DNA of 20,550 nucleotides from Clostridiales bacterium (GTDB lineage: Bacteria > Bacillota > Clostridia > Lachnospirales > Lachnospiraceae), in the NCBI GenBank assembly GCA_018366495.1, contig JAGZHZ010000038.1:1-20550 (forward strand), written 5' to 3'. Of the stretch, positions 1-6,931 are shown in pieces (position 1 is the first letter of the stretch; each line of letters starts with the position of its first letter). Made by a program: the position numbers and the translations under genes. The notes below the pieces were generated by a model that had not been told where the DNA came from, searched no databases, and saw only the letters and a list, made by a program, of their open reading frames with translations.

Positions 1-1
1 T

Positions 2-583
2 ATCTGCCAGACTTATAACCGCATGGGATGCAAGGTCTGCTCCAGCCACAAGATCGAGGCCAGAGATTTATACAATCTGGTGCTGAAAGACATTCAGGAG
101 CTGGCGGCGCAGGCCATGAAGGACGCCGATGCGTTCTATCAGCACCTCAGCAGCCGGATGGAGCGCCGGTATCTGGTAGACGCTTCTCAGACCGAGAAGG
201 AACGGAAACGGCTGGAAGCCCGGAATCAGGAAATTGATGTGATGTTTTTAAGCCTGTACACGGATAAGGCAAAAGGCATCCTGACCGAACAGCGGTTTAT
301 GAAACTGACGGCGGCGCTGGAACAGGAGCAGGAATCCAACCAGAAGCGTCTGCATGACCTGGCGATGATGCAGAGCCGGGCGGACGCACAGGAAAGCGAA
401 GTCCGTACCTTTATCAAGGAAATCCGGCGCTATTCCGCTATTGAGGAACTGGACGAGGCAATGCTGAACCGGCTTATCAGCCGGATTCTGATTGGCGAGG
501 TCAAGAAGGTGGACGGACAGAAGGTGCAGAAAGTCAAAATCGTTTATAACTTTGTCGGGGAAATCCCGGAGATTGCAGCATAA
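2..583 (+). CDS. Large serine recombinase, C-terminal part (5' end outside the window)
   Basis: The reading frame is already open at base 2 and runs to a TAA, so this is the C-terminal 193 residues of a longer protein. It starts in what looks like the recombinase zinc-ribbon region (ICQTYNRMGCKVCSSHKI). A long charged, Glu/Gln/Arg-rich coiled-coil stretch follows, and it ends in the beta-rich tail (RILIGEVKK...KVKIVYNFVGEIPE) seen in DUF4368-type recombinases of the TnpX/TndX group. Such enzymes excise and integrate clostridial transposons and conjugative elements through an N-terminal catalytic serine, which is not in this window. The gene is GC-rich compared with the right half of the window and ends in its own terminator. 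Because these recombinase genes usually sit near one end of their element, an element boundary is likely close by. Family assignment is firm; intactness cannot be judged. Confidence 0.85.
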   Translation: MCQTYNRMGCKVCSSHKIEARDLYNLVLKDIQELAAQAMKDADAFYQHLSSRMERRYLVDASQTEKERKRLEARNQEIDVMFLSLYTDKAKGILTEQRFMKLTAALEQEQESNQKRLHDLAMMQSRADAQESEVRTFIKEIRRYSAIEELDEAMLNRLISRILIGEVKKVDGQKVQKVKIVYNFVGEIPEIAA

Positions 584-595
584 AGACAGTACAGC

Positions 596-621
596 CCTCC
601 CCGTACCGGGGAGGACTTTTT
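596..621 (+). terminator. Intrinsic terminator of the recombinase gene
   Basis: A perfect 8-bp stem, CCTCCCCG / CGGGGAGG, with a TAC loop lies 12 bases after the recombinase stop codon and is followed by ACTTTTTG. This is a compact, strong rho-independent terminator on the plus strand. Confidence 0.9.
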
Positions 622-664
622 GATATTTGGAAAAGATAAAAATGTATGTGTTATTTATAGCATC

Positions 665-1561
665 CTAAAAGGCCATTGATTCCAAAATACTGGTTTTAAG
701 ATTTTGAGCAGCAGCGCTCAATGGACGTTTCCTGTCATATACCATACAAATCTGACGTTCAGGGATTGTTTCCCGCAGATGAATCTGGACGATCTCACGT
801 TGCTGAAGTGCTTCCTTCGCCATTGGTTCTGGAAGAAAAGCTAGCCCTAATTCCGCTTTTACCAAAGGTAAAATCTGATCTGTGGTAGCTGCTTCCGTGT
901 CTGGTATCAACTCCAACCCGTGGGACAGGAACAATTTATGATAAAAATTCCAGGTCATAGTTTCTTTTCCGAGGCAAATCAACGGATAATTTTTTAGTTC
1001 GGCAAGTGTCAGCTCCTGGCTGCCCAGTGCCGTAAAAGTTTTGCCGCCCACAAGAATTTCACGGAAGGGCCGCAAATGCAATTCCTTCAAAGGGGTATCC
1101 ACGTTGGTCGGCGTTGATACAACAGCAAAATCAACTTCACCGTTTTTAACAGAGCGGATGGCTTGCGGAGTGGAATGGTTATATATTTTCAAGCGAATAC
1201 CGGGATGCTTCATGTGAAAGGGCTTCAATATATCCAGCAGGTAGATATTCAATGCGGTTTCGCTGACTCCGATTGAAATACTTCCATGCTCCAAACCACT
1301 GTGCGCATTTAGTTCGGTTTCGGCTGTTTGTATCTGAGAAATGGCAGCTTCGACATGAGTGAACAACATTTCTCCTTCTGGGGTCAGTTGAACACCTCGA
1401 TTGGTGCGTATAAATAACGTACAGTGCGTTTGCTGCTCCAGGCAGTTCATGGCGCGGGTAACGTTGGGCTGTCCGCTGCCCAGTGCATGAGCCGCTTTTG
1501 TGAAATTCTTGTATTTGGCTACATAATAAAAAACCTTGTAATATTCAAAGTTGACATCCAT
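665..1561 (-). CDS. LysR-family transcriptional regulator, divergent from the argG operon
   Basis: This 298-residue protein has the length and layout of LysR regulators. The N-terminal winged helix-turn-helix lies at about residues 1-60 (FTKAAHALGSGQPNVTRAM recognition region, then FIRTNRGVQLTPEGE). A periplasmic-binding-protein-like effector domain follows from about residue 90. The ATG at 1561 is preceded on the minus strand by an AGAAAGAGGA ribosome binding site. The gene is transcribed away from argG with about 125 bases between the two starts, the usual arrangement for a LysR protein controlling the neighbouring operon. The effector is unknown; aspartate, arginine or a nucleotide-pathway intermediate would fit the target genes, but that is inference from context only. 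Confidence 0.9.
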   Translation of the reverse strand: MDVNFEYYKVFYYVAKYKNFTKAAHALGSGQPNVTRAMNCLEQQTHCTLFIRTNRGVQLTPEGEMLFTHVEAAISQIQTAETELNAHSGLEHGSISIGVSETALNIYLLDILKPFHMKHPGIRLKIYNHSTPQAIRSVKNGEVDFAVVSTPTNVDTPLKELHLRPFREILVGGKTFTALGSQELTLAELKNYPLICLGKETMTWNFYHKLFLSHGLELIPDTEAATTDQILPLVKAELGLAFLPEPMAKEALQQREIVQIHLRETIPERQICMVYDRKRPLSAAAQNLKTSILESMAF

Positions 1562-1577
1562 CCAGGCATCCTCTTTC

Positions 1578-1609
1578 TGATATGCTAATTGCTGATGATC
1601 ACTATATCA
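1578..1609. promoter_or_regulatory. Possible LysR operator (spaced inverted repeat) upstream of argG
   Basis: TGATAT (1578-1583) and ATATCA (1604-1609) form a perfect inverted repeat separated by 20 bases. It is centred about 60 bases upstream of the predicted argG start of transcription, where LysR proteins usually bind. It is not the compact T-N11-A dyad that is usual for this family, so the call is weak. Confidence 0.3.
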
Positions 1610-1618
1610 ATAATGCTT

Positions 1619-1647
1619 TTTACATATTCCTGCCTGTCCAGTATAAT
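1619..1647 (+). promoter_or_regulatory. Sigma-A type promoter of the argG operon
   Basis: TTTACA at 1619-1624 and TATAAT at 1642-1647 are separated by exactly 17 bases. Transcription would begin near 1654, giving a leader of about 33 bases before the argG ATG. No riboswitch or attenuator fits in that leader, so control should act at the promoter. Confidence 0.8.
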
Positions 1648-1686
1648 AGATTTTGGTTCCAAAAACAAGTGAAGGAGTGCTTTAGT

Positions 1687-2922
1687 ATGAGTGAAATCAA
1701 AAAAGTTGTGCTGGCATATTCCGGTGGTCTGGATACCTCCGTTATTATCCCGTGGCTGAAAGAACACTATGACAACTGTGAAGTGATCGCTGTCTGTGGA
1801 AATGTTGGACAAGACGATGAATTGGATGATTTGAAACAGCGAGCAGTGGCTTCTGGAGCCAGCAAACTTTATGTCGAGGATTTAACGGATGAGTTTGTTA
1901 ATGAGTTTGTTATTCCTACTATGCAGGCGGGAGCTGATTATGAAGGGTATTTATTGGGAACCAGCCTTGCCCGCCCTATTCTGGCTAAGCGTGTCGTGGA
2001 AATTGCAAAGGCAGAGGGGGCGGATGCTGTTTGCCACGGCAGCACCGGAAAGGGCAACGATCAGGTGCGATTTGAGCTGGCCATTATGCACTTTGCGCCG
2101 GAAATGAAAATCATTACACCGTGGCGGGAATGGGATATTCAAAGCCGCAATGAGGAGATTGATTACGCCGAAGCCCATCATATTCCTTTGAAAATAAATC
2201 GAGAAACCAATTACTCAAAGGATAAAAATCTTTGGCATCTTTCTCATGAGGGATTGGATTTGGAGGACCCAGGTAATGAGCCGCAGTATGAAAAAGAAGG
2301 TTTTCTGGAAATGAGCGTTTCTCCACTGAAAGCGCCGGATACTCCTACATATGTGGAGCTGGACTTTGAAAGAGGCGTACCTGTTAAGTTGAACGGCAAG
2401 GCAATGAAATCATCAGACATTATTTCTAAGCTAAACGAGATTGGCGGCTGTAATGGTATTGGCCTGTACGATGTGGTGGAAAACCGTCTGGTTGGTATGA
2501 AAAGCCGAGGAGTGTACGAGACACCGGGCGGAACCATTCTGTATAGAGCGCATGAGATATTAGAAACACTGACATTGGACAAAAAAACTGCCCATAAGAA
2601 AAAGGAATTGTCTATTTGCTTCGGTGAGTTGGTTTACGACGGACAGTGGTTTTCTCCGCTGCGCAAAGCGTTGTCTGCATTTGTGACAGAGACGCAGCAG
2701 ACCGTCACCGGAAAAGTACGTCTGAAGTTATATAAGGGCAACATTATCAATTCAGGTGTGTGGTCCCTATATTCTTTGTATAGCGAGGATATTGTCACAT
2801 TTAATGAAGGAGAGGGCTATCAGCAGTCCGATGCTACTGGCTTCATCCGTCTTTTGGGGCTGCCTACCCGTATACAGGCGTCTGTAAATGCCCGAAATAG
2901 AAGGGAGGCAGAAAAATGCTGA
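1687..2922 (+). CDS. argG: Argininosuccinate synthase
   Basis: ArgG joins citrulline and L-aspartate with ATP cleavage to AMP and pyrophosphate, the penultimate step of arginine synthesis in the cytosol. The ATG at 1687 is chosen because GAAGGAGTG sits just upstream. An in-frame extension to 1582 would cross the promoter. The 411-residue product matches the normal family length. It carries the ATP pyrophosphatase loop AYSGGLDTS (residues 10-18), the substrate-binding GSTGKGNDQ (118-126) and the NYSKDKNLWHLSHEG segment. All are canonical, so it should be a working enzyme. Its stop overlaps the purA start (ATGCTGA, 7 bases), indicating translational coupling. No argH or other arginine gene lies next to it; its partners here are other aspartate-consuming enzymes. 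Confidence 0.97.
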   Translation: MSEIKKVVLAYSGGLDTSVIIPWLKEHYDNCEVIAVCGNVGQDDELDDLKQRAVASGASKLYVEDLTDEFVNEFVIPTMQAGADYEGYLLGTSLARPILAKRVVEIAKAEGADAVCHGSTGKGNDQVRFELAIMHFAPEMKIITPWREWDIQSRNEEIDYAEAHHIPLKINRETNYSKDKNLWHLSHEGLDLEDPGNEPQYEKEGFLEMSVSPLKAPDTPTYVELDFERGVPVKLNGKAMKSSDIISKLNEIGGCNGIGLYDVVENRLVGMKSRGVYETPGGTILYRAHEILETLTLDKKTAHKKKELSICFGELVYDGQWFSPLRKALSAFVTETQQTVTGKVRLKLYKGNIINSGVWSLYSLYSEDIVTFNEGEGYQQSDATGFIRLLGLPTRIQASVNARNRREAEKC

Positions 2923-4217
2923 CTGCGGTGACAGGTATCAACTGGGGGGATGAAGGGAAAGGACGGGTTATTGATCTGCTGGCAGAGCGGGCGGATATTG
3001 TCGTGCGTTACCAGGGGGGAAATAATGCCGGGCATACGGTCGTAACCAAACAGGGAAAATTTATTCTGAATCTGCTACCATCCGGGATTCTTCATCCCAA
3101 TGTGGTGTGTGTTCTTGCGGATGGTATGGTAGTTGATTTAGAGCATCTCTCCAATGAAATTGCCGATATTCGCGGCAAAGGGGTGTCTGTAACACCTCAA
3201 AATTTCAAACTGTCCGCTCGTGCAACCATCTCCATGCCGTGGCATCGGATACAAGATGATTTGGAGGAAGAACGTCTTGCGCAGAGCGGAGTTGCTTTCG
3301 GCTCTACTCGCAGGGGAATTGCTTATGCCTACAGCGATAAGTATCGCAAAAAAACATTGCGTTTAGGTGATCTGCTTCATTTAGATGAGCCATATATACA
3401 GGTTCGTCTAAAAACCATGCTGGAAGCAAAAAATTTGGAACTGGCAGGCTGCTATCATCAGGAGCCAATGTCTTATCCGGCCCTGCTTGCCTGGTGCCAG
3501 AAGCAGGCAAAGGAGTTTTTACCCTATATCTGTGATACCGGAAATTATTTGGATACAGCGTTATCGTCAGGAAAACAGATTGTTTTGGAAGCGCAGCTTG
3601 GCGCTATGCGTGATATTGACTATGGCATTTTCCCCTACACTTCCAGTTCTACAACGATTGCGGCTTATGGGCCGATTGGAGCGGGAATTCCTGGCGTGCA
3701 GCCTGACCATGTGGTCGGTGTGTTAAAGGCTTATTCAACGTGCGTTGGTGCAGGCCCATTTGTGGCCGAGAACGCTATGCCTGAAGAATGGAAGGAATCC
3801 CTGCGCAAGGCCGGCGGTGAATATGGCGCTGCAACAGGCCGCCCACGCCGGGTTGGGCCATTTGATGCGGTTGCAAGCCGGTACGGCCTAAAATGCCAAC
3901 GCGCTGACAAAATCGCATTGACTAAGTTAGACGTACTCAGTTATATGCAGGAAATTCCCATCATTACGGGATATTTGTACAAAGGCAAAGAAACAGACAC
4001 CTTTGTTCCTACGGAAAATCTGGAAGAATATCAACCGGTTATCAGCTTCATTCCCGGCTGGAAACAGGACATTTCCGCTTGCCGTCGCTGGGAGGAACTG
4101 CCGGATGCTGCAAAAAATTATATCAAAACGCTGGAAAAATTACTTGATCACGAGATCCAGTTTATCTCTGTCGGCGCAAAGCGCGAAGAATATCTGATAA
4201 AGGGGGAATGGCTGTGA
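2916..4217 (+). CDS. purA: Adenylosuccinate synthase, divergent clostridial-type paralogue
   Basis: The family couples GTP hydrolysis to joining IMP and L-aspartate into adenylosuccinate, the first step towards AMP. At 433 residues the length is normal. Hallmarks kept are the N-terminal loop WGDEGKGR with the catalytic Asp at residue 12, GGNNAGHT with the catalytic His at 40, the KAYSTCVGAGPF segment (271-282), and TGRPRR in the aspartate-binding loop (307-312). Departures from the E. coli and B. subtilis type are visible. EGAQG becomes EAQLG (225-229), moving the IMP-contacting Gln. GTTGRGIGP becomes GSTRRGIAY (129-137), and GATTG becomes GAATG (304-308). I recall similar E-x-QLG forms in other clostridial PurA proteins, so this may be a subfamily and not a lone oddity. 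IMP is the default substrate, but another acceptor is possible. It overlaps argG by 7 bases and pyrB by 4. Confidence 0.88.
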   Translation: MLTAVTGINWGDEGKGRVIDLLAERADIVVRYQGGNNAGHTVVTKQGKFILNLLPSGILHPNVVCVLADGMVVDLEHLSNEIADIRGKGVSVTPQNFKLSARATISMPWHRIQDDLEEERLAQSGVAFGSTRRGIAYAYSDKYRKKTLRLGDLLHLDEPYIQVRLKTMLEAKNLELAGCYHQEPMSYPALLAWCQKQAKEFLPYICDTGNYLDTALSSGKQIVLEAQLGAMRDIDYGIFPYTSSSTTIAAYGPIGAGIPGVQPDHVVGVLKAYSTCVGAGPFVAENAMPEEWKESLRKAGGEYGAATGRPRRVGPFDAVASRYGLKCQRADKIALTKLDVLSYMQEIPIITGYLYKGKETDTFVPTENLEEYQPVISFIPGWKQDISACRRWEELPDAAKNYIKTLEKLLDHEIQFISVGAKREEYLIKGEWL

Positions 4218-5161
4218 GACACCTGATTGAACCAACCGATTTCAATGACGATGAAACGATGGCAGTCCTGGATTTGGCTGATCGAATTGCCGCCGCTCCG
4301 GAGATGTATGCGCATGTGGCTGACGGCAAAAAGCTGGCGACCTTATTTTATGAACCCAGTACGAGAACCCGGCTTTCTTTTGAATCTGCCATGCTAAGTC
4401 TGGGCGGGCAGACGCTCGGCTTCTCCGGAGCAGAACAGTCCAGTGCAACCAAAGGAGAAACGGTTGCTGATACAGCTCGCGTAGTCAGCTGCTATTCCAA
4501 TATTATAGCTATGCGCCACCCAAAAGAAGGTGCTCCGCTTCGCGCTTCCATGTTTTCCAAAGTTCCTGTCATAAATGCTGGTGACGGAGGCCATAATCAT
4601 CCTACACAAACTTTAATTGATTTGCTGACGATTCGCCAGCGCATGGGACGGTTGGATCATCTGACCGTTGGTTTTTGCGGTGATCTGAAGTTCGGCCGGA
4701 CAGTGCATTCTTTGGTCAACAATCTTGTTCGTTTTTTAGGAAATCAGTTTTATTTTATCTCGCCAGAGGAACTTCGCATTCCCGAATATTTGAAGGAGGA
4801 TACATTGCACCCGGCAAATTCCTTATATTGGGAGGTCAGCAGTTTGGAGGACACACTCCCTAAGCTGGATGTGTTATATATGACCAGAGTGCAGAAAGAA
4901 CGTTTTTTTAATGAGGAAGATTACATTCGGCTAAAGAGCATCTACACGCTTGACCCTGAAAAAATGAAATTGGCTAGGCCGGATATGCCTGTGTTGCATC
5001 CACTGCCTCGTGTCGATGAAATTACTCGGACGGTAGATGATGATCCCCGTGCCGCTTATTTTGATCAGGTGCAGAATGGCGTTTATGTTCGCATGGCACT
5101 AATTATGGCTCTGTTGGGAATTGCCGATCCTGTGACTGGAGAGAAGGTGTTAAAATGCTGA
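4214..5161 (+). CDS. pyrB: Aspartate carbamoyltransferase, catalytic chain
   Basis: PyrB transfers the carbamoyl group of carbamoyl phosphate to L-aspartate, committing it to pyrimidine synthesis. The protein has the carbamoyl-phosphate loop PSTRTR (48-53), SATKGE (77-82) with the mobile-loop Lys, HPTQ (129-132), and HPLPRVDEI (262-270), all canonical. Two starts are possible: ATG at 4208, only one base from the GGGGG ribosome binding site, or GTG at 4214, about seven bases from it. GTG is preferred because it gives proper spacing, a GTGA overlap with the purA stop, and the usual MRHLI N-terminus (315 residues). It is followed by its regulatory subunit, so the product should form the allosteric PyrB-PyrI type of enzyme. 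Confidence 0.95.
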   Translation: MRHLIEPTDFNDDETMAVLDLADRIAAAPEMYAHVADGKKLATLFYEPSTRTRLSFESAMLSLGGQTLGFSGAEQSSATKGETVADTARVVSCYSNIIAMRHPKEGAPLRASMFSKVPVINAGDGGHNHPTQTLIDLLTIRQRMGRLDHLTVGFCGDLKFGRTVHSLVNNLVRFLGNQFYFISPEELRIPEYLKEDTLHPANSLYWEVSSLEDTLPKLDVLYMTRVQKERFFNEEDYIRLKSIYTLDPEKMKLARPDMPVLHPLPRVDEITRTVDDDPRAAYFDQVQNGVYVRMALIMALLGIADPVTGEKVLKC

Positions 5162-5580
5162 AGGTAGAACCCATTCAAAATGGTGTGGTTATTGACCATA
5201 TCCCCGCTGGGCGCGGTATGGAAATTTACCGGCTGCTCCATCTGGAGAGCAAACATCAGGCGGTTGCGCTGCTGCAATCTGTGCGCAGTGAGAAATATGG
5301 AACAAAAGATCTGATTAAGATCGAAGGTTCAAACCTTCCGGAGCGGCTGGAGATTTTAGGCTATCTGGATCGGCGAATTACACTAATCTATATCAAAGAC
5401 GGAGTAGTGGAGCGAAAATGTCAGCCTGATATGCCAGAGATATTGCGAAATGTGGTTAAATGCACAAACCCACGATGTATTACCAGTATTGAGGCAGGAT
5501 GCGACCATATTTTCAAACTGTCTCCTTCTGGGAAGTACCGCTGCCTTTACTGTAATCAGGAACTGCCGGTACAGAGGTGA
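5155..5580 (+). CDS. pyrI: Aspartate carbamoyltransferase, regulatory chain
   Basis: The 141-residue protein has the PyrI layout. An N-terminal allosteric domain that binds nucleotides in the family (about residues 1-100) is followed by a C-terminal zinc domain with C103-x4-C108 and C130-x2-C133, which docks onto PyrB. PyrI gives the holoenzyme feedback control by CTP or UTP and activation by ATP in the enterobacterial enzyme. The ATG overlaps the pyrB stop by 7 bases (ATGCTGA), the same junction type as argG-purA, so the four genes form one coupled translation unit. The presence of PyrI implies that flux of aspartate into pyrimidines can be throttled even when the operon is induced. Confidence 0.95.
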   Translation: MLKVEPIQNGVVIDHIPAGRGMEIYRLLHLESKHQAVALLQSVRSEKYGTKDLIKIEGSNLPERLEILGYLDRRITLIYIKDGVVERKCQPDMPEILRNVVKCTNPRCITSIEAGCDHIFKLSPSGKYRCLYCNQELPVQR

Positions 5581-5586
5581 TACCAT

Positions 5587-5979
5587 ATGGATTTTTCTGC
5601 ATACGAAAAAGGCAATCCTTTTATGTCTTATAACCATATTCAAATATGCAAAGTTGACCCGGATTGCTGTGTGGTAAAGGTAAACTTGGTTGCCGAATCT
5701 ATGAATCTTCATGGACACGTACATGGAGGATTGTTATATGCAATGGCAGATTGCGTGGCGGGAATTTTTGCCAGAATGGATGGTAGAGATTATGTAACGC
5801 AAAGCGCACATATCAATTTCCTGCATAACGTACAGTCAGGGACAATCTTTGCAAAAGCTGAAATCATAAAGCGCGGTAAGCACATGGCTTACTTTCATAT
5901 CAGCATTACCGATCAAGATGATCATCTTCTTTGTGATGGTATGGTTGATATGTATTGTATTTCAGGATGCCAAACATAG
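5587..5979 (+). CDS. PaaI-family hotdog thioesterase
   Basis: This 130-residue single-domain protein has the hotdog signature of the PaaI/4HBT thioesterases: N40-x2-G43-x2-H46-G-G, followed by Asp55 on the central helix. It also has the beta-strand pattern SAHINFLHNVQSGTIFAKAEI further on. Family members hydrolyse acyl-CoA thioesters, often aromatic or short-chain ones, in the cytosol. AGAGGTGA lies about 6 bases before the ATG, and the gene begins 6 bases after the pyrI stop, so it belongs to the same operon. Why a thioesterase travels with aspartate-consuming enzymes is unclear. Its acyl substrate cannot be told from the sequence. Confidence 0.85.
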   Translation: MDFSAYEKGNPFMSYNHIQICKVDPDCCVVKVNLVAESMNLHGHVHGGLLYAMADCVAGIFARMDGRDYVTQSAHINFLHNVQSGTIFAKAEIIKRGKHMAYFHISITDQDDHLLCDGMVDMYCISGCQT

Positions 5980-6049
5980 TCAGGCTTCTGCTATTTTGAG
6001 AATACATACATAGAGGTATCTTTAGTTATACATCAAGGAGTGAACACAT

Positions 6050-6871
6050 TTGCATGGAATTATAAAATGCCAGCATCAGGGACAAATGTCCGAATCTTTC
6101 CCAACTGCCGCATTTTTGTCAATATCAGGCGGCCTGCAAGATGCCTATACCTATGTGTTCCGGGGCAAGGTGTTCGCCAATGCTCAGACCGGGAATATCG
6201 TATTACTTAGTCAAAACATCTGTGAGCGTAATTGGTTGCAGAGCGCACACTACTTTATTCCGTTGGCAGCATTTGCAATAGGCATCATTGTTGCAGAGCA
6301 GATACGGGGAAAATATCAGAATGTGCAGAATATCCACTGGAGGCAGATTGTCCTGCTACTGGAAATGATTCTGCTGTTTTTGGTAAGCTTTCTTCCGCAA
6401 AGTCTTGATATGCTGGCTAATGCACTGGTATCTTTTTCCTGCGCTATGCAGGTGCAGACATTCCGAAAGGTGAATGGTTACGCGTTTGCCAGCACCATGT
6501 GTATCGGAAATATGCGTAGCGGCATGGAAGCACTTTCTGCATACATCAGAACACATGATAGAAATGTTTTAGGGAAAGCTTTGCGCTATTGGGAAATCAT
6601 TTTCCTATTTGCTGTTGGCGCTGGAATCGGCGGTCAATTTGTTGTTCTGTTCGGAGCGCATACGATCTGGTTTTCCTGCCTGCTTCTATTGGTCAGTTTT
6701 TGCCTGATGTTTATCAGAGAAGAAATGAAAGAACACCCGGAAATTAGCGTCGAGGAAGAAACGATACAGAAAGATCTGTGGGACATTGAAAAGCAGATAA
6801 AGAATATAGGTCACCAGGTCGGGGAAGATATATCGGTTATGAAATCACCGCATAATAAAGATTCTCAATAA
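6050..6871 (+). CDS. DUF1275 / YoaK-family membrane protein
   Basis: The 273-residue protein has the two family signatures. An N-terminal SISGGLQDAYTYV...VFANAQTGNIVL lies at about residues 24-53. A central NALVSFSCAMQVQTFRKV...TMCIGNMRSG follows at about 124-157. Six or so hydrophobic segments lie between them and at about 185-222, ending in a hydrophilic, charged cytoplasmic tail. The family function is not established; it is annotated as a membrane protein and sometimes guessed to be a transporter. The start is TTG at 6050, chosen because AAGGAG (6035-6040) lies 9 bases upstream. The next ATG (6086) has no good ribosome binding site. It is the last gene of the aspartate operon, 70 bases after the thioesterase gene, and is followed by a strong terminator. 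Confidence 0.85.
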   Translation: MHGIIKCQHQGQMSESFPTAAFLSISGGLQDAYTYVFRGKVFANAQTGNIVLLSQNICERNWLQSAHYFIPLAAFAIGIIVAEQIRGKYQNVQNIHWRQIVLLLEMILLFLVSFLPQSLDMLANALVSFSCAMQVQTFRKVNGYAFASTMCIGNMRSGMEALSAYIRTHDRNVLGKALRYWEIIFLFAVGAGIGGQFVVLFGAHTIWFSCLLLLVSFCLMFIREEMKEHPEISVEEETIQKDLWDIEKQIKNIGHQVGEDISVMKSPHNKDSQ

Positions 6872-6877
6872 CAAATT

Positions 6878-6921
6878 AAATCGCGGCGTCGAATGAATAA
6901 AACTCCGACGTCGCGATTTTT
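6878..6921. terminator. Bidirectional terminator between the aspartate operon and the methionine module
   Basis: AAATCGCGGCGTCG (6878-6891) pairs with CGACGTCGCGATTT (6906-6919) over 14 positions with one G-T wobble and a 14-base loop. A-rich sequence on one side and T-rich on the other allow it to serve both converging transcripts. Confidence 0.92.
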
Positions 6922-6931
6922 ACAGAAAAAT

